Origin: Candidatus Omnitrophota bacterium
Lineage (GTDB): Bacteria; Omnitrophota; Gorgyraeia; Gygaellales; Profunditerraquicolaceae
DNA length: 7,375 nucleotides
Direction of reading: 5' to 3'
Assembly (NCBI GenBank): GCA_023818905.1
Contig: JAMWDE010000043.1
Span: forward strand, 1-7,375
Both the position numbers and the translations under genes were made by a program. The notes under the pieces were generated by a model. It saw only the letters and a list, made by a program, of their open reading frames with translations, was not told where the DNA came from and did no database searches. Of the stretch, positions 1 to 6,134 are shown one piece after another; the first letter of the stretch is position 1; each line of letters opens with the position of its first letter.

Positions 1-144
1 TTAGCCAGACAAAAAGAATTAGAACGCCAGAGATTAGCCCAAGAACGCGCTGCCAAAGAAGCAGCTCTCAAAGCCCGTCAACAAGAATTAGCCAGACAAA
101 AAGAATTAGAACGTCAGAGATTAGCCCAAGAACGCGCTGCCAAA
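1..144 (+). repeat. In-frame 87-bp direct repeat in the secretin coiled coil
   Basis: Bases 1-57 recur at 88-144 with one difference (C27 versus T114), a silent CGC/CGT arginine change. The period is 87 bases, or 29 codons, and both copies encode LARQKELERQRLAQERAAK. A 30-base spacer encoding EAALKARQQE separates them. The repeat touches the window edge, so more copies may lie upstream. Near-identity at silent sites suggests a recent duplication or ongoing homogenisation. Confidence 0.95.
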
Positions 145-2055
145 CCCCAGAGACAGGTAGCCAACAAGGTTCAATCTAAAAAGGATGAGTTACTCCAAGT
201 TAAAAAAGCAGAGCATGATTTAACTGCACAGACTCAAAGAGAGACCTTAAAGACTTCTGACTCAAAGGCTATCCAGAAGGATGAGGCAAAATACATTTCC
301 CTTCAGGAACAGGCGCTTAAGGAGGCGAGGTTAAAAAAGCAAAAGGAGGACCAAGAAAAGATAGAAAAGATTGAACATCTCTGGCAACAGGCGCGCAGGC
401 TTTATCGCCACGGTATGTATGAAGAGGCAATAAAGTATTTTCAGATGGTTATAGAATTAGAAGGCAACCCGCGCATAAAATATACACCCTATGCTAAAGA
501 GTATATTGAGAAGGCGCAACAAAAGATATCCGAGAAGAAAGAATTAGCACTCTCTAAAGAACTTGACCGTGTGGAAAAAGATATGCTTAGAGAGGTAGTA
601 AAACAGCAGGTGCCTCCTTATGTAGAACCTCCTACTAAGATTGAAACAGCTGAACCCTTACCTCTTATAGAGCCACCTCTTATAAGAAAGAAACTCAAAA
701 AGAAGGTTACTCTGGATTTTGATAAAGTAGATTTAAAATCTGCTATGCTTTTCCTTTCCCAGGAATCCGGAGTTAATTTTGTTGCCTCACAGAGAGTCTT
801 GGATATGGCACCAAAGGTGAGCGCGCGTTTTGAAGACGCCTCTGTAGATGAGACTATAAAATACATTACCAAAAGTTTAGGATTAATCTACAGGATTGAT
901 AAGGAGATTGTTTGGATTGCTCACCCTGAAGAGATTTCTGCAGAGCCTTTGGAGACCAGGGTGTATTACCTTAGTAAAGGTGGAGGTTTATTTACAGAGT
1001 TTAGCCCTATCTCTACCACTACCTCAGAGACCGGCTTAGGAGGTAGCTCAGCCCAGATCAATAAGATATTCACCATTGAGGACACGTTAAGAGAAGTTAT
1101 TCCTTGGCCACAGGATGCAAAACTCACCTATGATAAACGCCTAAATGCCTTGATTGTAAGGAATACACCTCAAAATCTCCAAATGTTAGAGGATATACTT
1201 TACAATTTAGATATCACTCCTTACCAGGTCCTGATTGAGGCGCGTTTCTTAGAGGTGGATGTGACCGATACTAAAGAGTTAGGGTTAGAATGGAAGTTTG
1301 CAGGAGAGGATTTTTCCGTAAAAAGAAAAGGAGGTTCTTTTAAACACGGGATAGCCCAGGATTCTGGTGTGGATTTCAGCGATTTTAGTCGTCTGAGTGA
1401 GGGATTGAATCTTACTTATAAAGGTGTGCTTACCGCTCCTCAATTTCAAACCGTGCTTCATGCCTTATTGGAGACCAAAAAAATAAAGACCCTTTCCTCT
1501 CCACGTATAACCACTCTTAATAATCAGATGGCAACCATCAAGGTGGTAGATGAATGGATTTATCCTACCCGTTACGAATACGAGGTGGTTCAGGTAGACT
1601 TAAATGGCGATACAGATTTTAGTGACCCTGGTGAGACCACTTATAAAAATGTTCCTAAGGATTTTTTAAGGAGGGATGTGGGGATCCTGCTTAAGGTTAT
1701 TCCAGCAGTAGGTGCGGATAAAAAGACTATTTATCTTTCTTTGATTCCTGAGGTAAGCGAAGCTACTGCTGATGTCTTTGAGTATTCCGGAGATGTTTCA
1801 CTTCCTAAATTTACCTCGCGCAATCTTTCTACTACAGTGGTGGTATCAAGTGGCGATACTGTGGTCCTGGGAGGCTTAATTAAAGAGAGTCGCACCAAGA
1901 CAGCCACCAAGGTTCCAGTTTTAGGTGATGTGCCTCTATTGGGAGCGTTTTTCAGAAAGAATGCAGATTCTATAGAAAGGAAGAATCTTCTGATTTTTGT
2001 TACAGCTAAGGTCTTATCTCCTTCAGGCGAAGAGGTAGTGGTAGCACAGAAATAA
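1..2055 (+). CDS. Secretin (GspD/PilQ superfamily) with N-terminal coiled coil and TPR, 5'-partial
   Basis: Frame 1 is open from the first base, so the true start lies upstream; the first ATG (415) is internal, because the 138 codons before it are open and have protein-like composition. In window numbering, residues 1-120 form a charged Lys/Glu/Gln/Ala-rich helix with a 29-residue repeat. About 126-170 resembles a TPR hairpin (LWQQARRLYRHGMYEEAIKY). A Pro/Glu-rich linker follows, then an N0/STN-like domain (about 236-307), one NolW-like domain (about 318-404) and the C-terminal secretin beta-barrel domain (to about 675). The barrel carries the family hallmark VPVLGDVPLLGAFFR at 638-652 and the upstream SSGDTVVLGGL. 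Secretins are multimeric outer-membrane gates for T2SS or type IV pili. Only one NolW-like repeat is visible. GspD and PilQ cannot be told apart here, so I give no symbol. The gspE-type gene follows after 65 bases. Confidence 0.93.
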   Translation, partial: LARQKELERQRLAQERAAKEAALKARQQELARQKELERQRLAQERAAKPQRQVANKVQSKKDELLQVKKAEHDLTAQTQRETLKTSDSKAIQKDEAKYISLQEQALKEARLKKQKEDQEKIEKIEHLWQQARRLYRHGMYEEAIKYFQMVIELEGNPRIKYTPYAKEYIEKAQQKISEKKELALSKELDRVEKDMLREVVKQQVPPYVEPPTKIETAEPLPLIEPPLIRKKLKKKVTLDFDKVDLKSAMLFLSQESGVNFVASQRVLDMAPKVSARFEDASVDETIKYITKSLGLIYRIDKEIVWIAHPEEISAEPLETRVYYLSKGGGLFTEFSPISTTTSETGLGGSSAQINKIFTIEDTLREVIPWPQDAKLTYDKRLNALIVRNTPQNLQMLEDILYNLDITPYQVLIEARFLEVDVTDTKELGLEWKFAGEDFSVKRKGGSFKHGIAQDSGVDFSDFSRLSEGLNLTYKGVLTAPQFQTVLHALLETKKIKTLSSPRITTLNNQMATIKVVDEWIYPTRYEYEVVQVDLNGDTDFSDPGETTYKNVPKDFLRRDVGILLKVIPAVGADKKTIYLSLIPEVSEATADVFEYSGDVSLPKFTSRNLSTTVVVSSGDTVVLGGLIKESRTKTATKVPVLGDVPLLGAFFRKNADSIERKNLLIFVTAKVLSPSGEEVVVAQK

Positions 2056-2120
2056 GGTTACACATAAACATAAATTGATATTGTAATCTTAAGAAAATCT
2101 ATGTAACAATTTATTTTCTA
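2056..2120 (+). other. AT-rich gap between secretin and ATPase genes with weak inverted repeat
   Basis: This 65-base gap contains GTTACA (2058-2063) and its reverse complement TGTAAC (2102-2107), with 38 bases between them. TTGATA at 2075-2080 resembles a -35 box, but no good -10 hexamer sits at the usual distance. No T-run follows the second arm, so this is not a convincing terminator. No Shine-Dalgarno sequence precedes the ATG at 2121. The gap may be a simple operon spacer or may hold an operator-like site. Confidence 0.3.
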
Positions 2121-3752
2121 ATGCAGTCAAATATTGAGCAGAGTCTAATAGAAGAAAAGATTATTTCCTCAGAACAACTGCAGATGTTGAAATTGGAACA
2201 ACAGCGCAGTTCTGTCTCTTTGGTTAAGGCTATACGCCGACTCAAGCTTATTTCAGAGGATGCCCTTATTGATTTTCTCTCCAAGAAACTCCACTTAGAT
2301 AAGTTTAGTCTAGTAGGTTTTTCTCCTTCTTCAGATTTACTGGCATTACTTCCAGCTGAGTTTATTTGTAAAGAAAAGATTATTCCGCTCTTTAAGAAAG
2401 ATGATGAGCTGGCAGTAGGGGTATTAGACCCGCTGGATGTTTCTCTGTTAGAGGAATTGCGCTTTCGCACCGGGTTTTTTATAAAACCATATTTAGTAAA
2501 AGAAGATGAACTCAATAATTTCTTGATGCAAAATTTTGAAAGGAGGTCTCAAGCAGATGTACCTTCAGCTTCTATCCTAGAAGAGGAGCTAAGAGAGCAG
2601 GTGTTTAAGCCTTCGGTAATAGAGGCGGTTAATCTCTTGTTGGTGCAGGCAGCTAAGGTAGGTGCCTCTGATATACATCTGGAGCCACACGAAGGTAGGA
2701 TAAGCTTGCGTCTAAGGATAGATGGGGTACTTAAAGAGATAAGTCCACCCGATCCCGGTATCTACAATGCCTTTATATCGCGCATCAAGATTATGTCTAA
2801 TCTGGATATTGCAGAGAAACGCATACCCCAGGATGGAAGATTTAAGGTAGAATTAGAAGAGGGCCCGTTGGATGTGCGTGTTTCTGTAATGCCCACTATT
2901 CAGGGAGAAAGTGTGGTATTGAGGCTATTAAGACAACGCCGAAAGCTAATGACTTTACAAGAATTAGGTATGTCAAAGGAACATTTAGATATTTACCTAA
3001 GACTAATTCAACGTCCTTCAGGCATTATTTTGGTAACCGGTCCTACAGGCTCAGGAAAGACTACTACTCTTTATGCCTCTTTATCCATATTAAAGAGCGT
3101 AGAGAAGAATATCATTACTATTGAGGATCCGGTAGAATACCAACTGGATTTCTGTCGGCAGATTCAGGTTAATCCCAAGGTGAATCTGACCTTTGCTACA
3201 GGCTTGCGTTCCATATTAAGGCATGACCCGGATATTATTATGGTAGGCGAAATTAGAGACTTAGAGACTGCTACCATTGCTATACAAGCAGCGCTTACTG
3301 GGCATCTGGTCTTTTCTACCTTACATACCAATGATGCAGTTTCTGCTATTACCCGATTAGTGGATATGGGCATTGAGCCATTCCTGATCGCCTCTTGTCT
3401 AAATGGAGTGGTAGCGCAGAGGTTGATAAGGATCCTTTGTCCTAAATGCAAAAAGAGGCAGAAGGGCATTTTTAAGAACTTGCCCTTTCCAGATAAAGAA
3501 TTAGAGTTCTATGAGGCAGTGGGTTGTCAGGATTGTCTCAATACTGGATTTTCAGGAAGGGTAGGAATATTTGAGATTATGGAGATGTCTCCTCAGATTG
3601 GTCGTTTGACTGTGGAGAAGGTTAGCTCAGAAGAGATTGCTCGTTTTTGTCGCAGCCAAGGTATGAAATTTCTCTCTGACGATGGCTGGCAGAAGGTTTT
3701 GGCAGGTATCAGTTCACCACAGGAATTGATGCGGATTTTGGGAGCAGGTTGA
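2121..3752 (+). CDS. gspE: Type II secretion / type IV pilus assembly ATPase (GspE/PilB family)
   Basis: This 543-residue protein has the normal family length and architecture. Residues 1-140 form the GspE N-terminal (MshEN-like) domain, about 155-275 the N2 domain, and the rest the RecA-like ATPase. Visible motifs are Walker A GPTGSGKTTT (307-316), the Asp box ITIEDPVEY (332-340), the Walker B region LRHDPDIIMVGEIRD (366-380), the His box TGHLVFSTLHTNDA (393-406), and a zinc-type tetracysteine motif with CPKC (440-443) and CQDC (469-472). All catalytic motifs look intact. The family is a cytoplasmic hexamer that powers pseudopilus or pilus assembly at the inner membrane. ATG 2121 is the only ATG, GTG or TTG start after the in-frame stop at 2076-2078, and it gives a complete N domain. 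No Shine-Dalgarno sequence precedes it. GspE versus PilB is uncertain; the GspJ-like neighbour favours GspE. Confidence 0.95.
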   Translation: MQSNIEQSLIEEKIISSEQLQMLKLEQQRSSVSLVKAIRRLKLISEDALIDFLSKKLHLDKFSLVGFSPSSDLLALLPAEFICKEKIIPLFKKDDELAVGVLDPLDVSLLEELRFRTGFFIKPYLVKEDELNNFLMQNFERRSQADVPSASILEEELREQVFKPSVIEAVNLLLVQAAKVGASDIHLEPHEGRISLRLRIDGVLKEISPPDPGIYNAFISRIKIMSNLDIAEKRIPQDGRFKVELEEGPLDVRVSVMPTIQGESVVLRLLRQRRKLMTLQELGMSKEHLDIYLRLIQRPSGIILVTGPTGSGKTTTLYASLSILKSVEKNIITIEDPVEYQLDFCRQIQVNPKVNLTFATGLRSILRHDPDIIMVGEIRDLETATIAIQAALTGHLVFSTLHTNDAVSAITRLVDMGIEPFLIASCLNGVVAQRLIRILCPKCKKRQKGIFKNLPFPDKELEFYEAVGCQDCLNTGFSGRVGIFEIMEMSPQIGRLTVEKVSSEEIARFCRSQGMKFLSDDGWQKVLAGISSPQELMRILGAG

Positions 3753-3796
3753 TTAAATTGCAAATCAAATTTTTAACACTCGGCTTACCTTGAGTT

Positions 3797-5419
3797 ATGA
3801 AGAATACAAAAGAAAGTTGCGCTATCCTAATATTCTTATGTTTTCTTGTCTACGCAAATTCTCTTAACGGCGAGTTTGTATCCGATGATATTGAGGCAAT
3901 AGTAAAGAATCCCGCCATTGCGCAACCCAGACATTATCTATTTAATCCTCCAATGCTTTTAAGTTCTTTCTGTTATTTGATAGGCAGATTAAATCCTTTT
4001 GCCTATCATCTTATCAATGTTATCTTACACGCTATTACCTCTTTGCTTGCTTTTGTTTTTTTGAGACAATTATTCCAGACTGAGACTGCTTTCTGGGGCG
4101 CGGCGATATTTGCAGTGCATCCGATACACGCAGAGGCAGTAAGCTGGATTTCAGGAAGAGGGCATCTATTTTTCGGATTTTCTGTGTTTCTGCTTTATAT
4201 TGTATACCAGTATTCAAAGAAAAATCATCTTTACTATATCGTTTCTGTTTTAGGGTTTTTTTACATTGCTTATAAGAATTTGTCATTAAACATATTCTTC
4301 CCATTTCTGTTGGTGCTTTCTGATGTTTTATTTGGGCAATGGCGCAATAATTGGAAGCGCTGGGTTCCGTTCTTTGCGATTTTAGTCTTGGTAATTATTA
4401 TGGGTAGAGTGGCGGTTGTAGAAAGGGTCAATCAGGTGGCAAAAGAGATTGGTTTGGGAGGTGATGTATGGAGAGATATCTCTCAGTGGACCAACCCCAT
4501 TTACAATATGACCTTTTCTTTCTTTGAGCACTTAAAACTAATAGCCTGGCCGGATAAGCTTACCTTATACCATGAACCACCGGTGATTACTCGTGTGGCT
4601 TTAAATTGGGAGATGTTTTTTTTAGGTATGATATTTATTTCTGCGCTCGTTGCCTTTTTCTTAAAAAAGGCAAAGGAATTGATCTTTGCCCTGGGTATTT
4701 ATTTGATATTTTTAAGTCCTACCTATAGTCCGATTATGGTGAGTTGGTTGGTGGCAGAGAGATATGCATATTTTCCCTCCATTGCTTTTAGTATTTTGCT
4801 TTGTTTTTTGTATGAAAGATATGTCAAGCCAAAGATATATCCCCAGACCGTGAAGTTAACTACCAGAGATTTGGAAGCTTATAAAATAATGCAGAAAAGG
4901 CGAAAAATAGCATCTATTATGTTGACAGCTTTGTTAGCGATGTATTCTGTGCGCACTGTAATCAGAAATGAGGATTGGAAGACACCTCGAAGATTATGGG
5001 GTTCTACTGCAGAGGTCTCTTTTAATAGTCCTCGCGCGCACAATAATATGGGTGATGTTTATGCCAAAGAGGGGAATATGCAGGGTGCTATAAATGAATT
5101 CAAAAAAGCCATAGAATTAAAACCTGATTATGCTGATGCGTATCATAATCTGGCAAACATCTATCAATATATAGGTAATCTGAAAGAAGCTATAGAGAAT
5201 TACAGGCAGGCGATTGCGCTTAATCCTGGGCTTTTTGAATCACACTATAATTTAGGAGTAATTTATTTAAATACTAACAATCCAAAAGATTTAGACTTAG
5301 CAATAGGGCATTTCCAGAGAGCCTTGGAGATAAGGCCCTCGGATTCCCAGACGCTCAATGCTTTATTTATTGCTCTGACAAAGAGAAGCAAAAGCGGAGA
5401 CAGTTCTCCACCTATGTAA
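3797..5419 (+). CDS. TMTC/DUF1736-like membrane glycosyltransferase (GT-C) with C-terminal TPRs
   Basis: The protein has 540 residues. The first 390 are very hydrophobic, with about nine to eleven likely membrane helices, the first at residues 8-23. FVSDDIEAI (27-35) places an acidic DD pair in the first periplasmic loop, as in GT-C glycosyltransferases. HPIHAEAVSWISGRGHLFF (108-126) and VAERYAYFPS (319-328) match motifs I associate with TMTC-type proteins. Three TPRs follow: about 411-444, 445-478 and 479-515, the last with a three-residue insertion. Eukaryotic TMTCs transfer mannose from a polyprenyl-phosphate donor to cadherins; bacterial relatives are mostly uncharacterised, so donor and acceptor here are unknown. 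An in-frame TGA at 3791-3793 makes ATG 3797 the first possible start; no Shine-Dalgarno sequence is spaced properly. The position between an ATPase gene and a pseudopilin gene suggests a link to that machine. The general fold call is firm; the substrate is open. Confidence 0.82.
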   Translation: MKNTKESCAILIFLCFLVYANSLNGEFVSDDIEAIVKNPAIAQPRHYLFNPPMLLSSFCYLIGRLNPFAYHLINVILHAITSLLAFVFLRQLFQTETAFWGAAIFAVHPIHAEAVSWISGRGHLFFGFSVFLLYIVYQYSKKNHLYYIVSVLGFFYIAYKNLSLNIFFPFLLVLSDVLFGQWRNNWKRWVPFFAILVLVIIMGRVAVVERVNQVAKEIGLGGDVWRDISQWTNPIYNMTFSFFEHLKLIAWPDKLTLYHEPPVITRVALNWEMFFLGMIFISALVAFFLKKAKELIFALGIYLIFLSPTYSPIMVSWLVAERYAYFPSIAFSILLCFLYERYVKPKIYPQTVKLTTRDLEAYKIMQKRRKIASIMLTALLAMYSVRTVIRNEDWKTPRRLWGSTAEVSFNSPRAHNNMGDVYAKEGNMQGAINEFKKAIELKPDYADAYHNLANIYQYIGNLKEAIENYRQAIALNPGLFESHYNLGVIYLNTNNPKDLDLAIGHFQRALEIRPSDSQTLNALFIALTKRSKSGDSSPPM

Positions 5420-5480
5420 CTATTTGCCTAACAATCGGTTAGAGGCTCGTTATTTAGGGAATTCAATTATTGGATATTTT

Positions 5481-5552
5481 ATGGATAAGATGTATTTAAA
5501 AAATCAGACAAGATTGATTTGGAGATTGAAAAGAACCGTCCCTGTCGGTCTT
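5481..5552 (+). other. Prepilin (class III) leader and predicted cleavage junction
   Basis: The predicted prepilin peptidase cut falls between the GGT glycine codon at 5547-5549 and the CTT leucine codon at 5550-5552. The mature N-terminus would be LTLVE, with the invariant Glu at position 5. Lys and Arg residues precede the junction, as usual for the cytoplasmic leader. Starts at 5424, 5481 or 5490 would give leaders of 42, 23 or 20 residues; the shorter two are more typical of the family. Confidence 0.85.
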
Positions 5553-6134
5553 ACATTAGTGGAAGCATTGATTGCCTTGGCTATATTTAGTGTGGTTATA
5601 GGTTTGGTCCTTATTGTGGTTACAGGCCTATTTCGTTCTACGCGTCAGATACAAACCTTAGTACAGAAAACCCAGAGGCAGCGTTTGTGCCTTTGGCGGT
5701 TAAGCAGAGAGATTGCCTCTATCATACCTGTACATCTACAAGAGAGTTTTAGAGCCCAAGAAAAAGAGTTTTTTTTTGTCTTTGCGCGTGAGGATAAGTT
5801 AGCAGAATCACGTTATGTTTATAATCCTTCTGGCCACAAGTTGGAGCGTTACTTTCAGGAACCGACTGATTTTGATTGGGCTACCTCTGGCATAAAGGAA
5901 GATTGTTTAGACGGCTTAGTTGATTTTAAGTTTAGTTATAGCGATGGCAATGAATGGTATTCAGAATGGCCACAGACCCAAAAGCAGCTTCCCTGCGCCA
6001 TAAAGATAGCTTTTAGTTTTGTAGGAGAAAATAGAGAACGAGAAATTATAGTGAATGTTCCGGTCAGTCCAGGTCGGCTCTTAAAATATGAAAAAAATAT
6101 TAATAGTAATTTTTATAACCTTGCTTATAGTTGA
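5481..6134 (+). CDS. gspJ: GspJ-like minor pseudopilin with prepilin leader
   Basis: The protein is 217 residues long from ATG 5481. A basic leader ends in VPVG, followed by LTLVEALIALAIFSVVIG: a class III signal with prepilin peptidase cleavage expected after G23 and the conserved Glu at mature position 5. The hydrophobic helix spans about 24-51. The C-terminal region, with DFKFSYSDGNEWYSEW and then LPCAIKIAFSF (about 148-180), matches the pattern of GspJ-type minor pseudopilins, where a W-rich stretch precedes LP and a beta strand. These inner-membrane proteins are thought to form the pseudopilus tip. The start is uncertain: the frame is open back to TTG 5424 (236 residues), and ATG 5490 is also possible. 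I chose 5481 because the leader stays plausible at 23 residues; a weak GGA at 5472-5474 is the only ribosome-binding hint. The 3' end overlaps the next gene by 47 bases. A PilW-type minor pilin is the main alternative. Confidence 0.8.
   Translation: MDKMYLKNQTRLIWRLKRTVPVGLTLVEALIALAIFSVVIGLVLIVVTGLFRSTRQIQTLVQKTQRQRLCLWRLSREIASIIPVHLQESFRAQEKEFFFVFAREDKLAESRYVYNPSGHKLERYFQEPTDFDWATSGIKEDCLDGLVDFKFSYSDGNEWYSEWPQTQKQLPCAIKIAFSFVGENREREIIVNVPVSPGRLLKYEKNINSNFYNLAYS

Noticed and set aside
415..417. ATG 415 as the start of the secretin gene
   Set aside because: Frame 1 is open for 138 codons before it with coherent coiled-coil and TPR sequence; starting at 415 would cut the TPR hairpin in half.
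618..872. Antisense open frame opposite the secretin N0 region
   Set aside because: Overlaps a clear secretin domain and its translation has no recognisable features.
2111..2515. Antisense open frame opposite the ATPase N-terminus
   Set aside because: Ser/Lys/Arg-rich translation with no domain; it mirrors the well-supported ATPase gene on the + strand.
3164..3469. Antisense open frame opposite the ATPase core
   Set aside because: It covers the conserved Walker B and His box region of the real gene; no start context or protein-like features.
3749..3774. Terminator-like hairpin at the end of the ATPase gene
   Set aside because: TTGATT/AATCAA followed by five Ts is only a 6-bp stem with one G-C pair, too weak for a factor-independent terminator, and the next gene begins 44 bases after the stop.
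4035..4304. Antisense open frame opposite the glycosyltransferase gene
   Set aside because: Lys/Gln-rich low-complexity translation complementary to hydrophobic codons; no independent support.
5424..5480. TTG 5424 as the pseudopilin start
   Set aside because: It would give a 42-residue leader before the prepilin cleavage site, longer than usual, and no Shine-Dalgarno sequence supports it. Not excluded.
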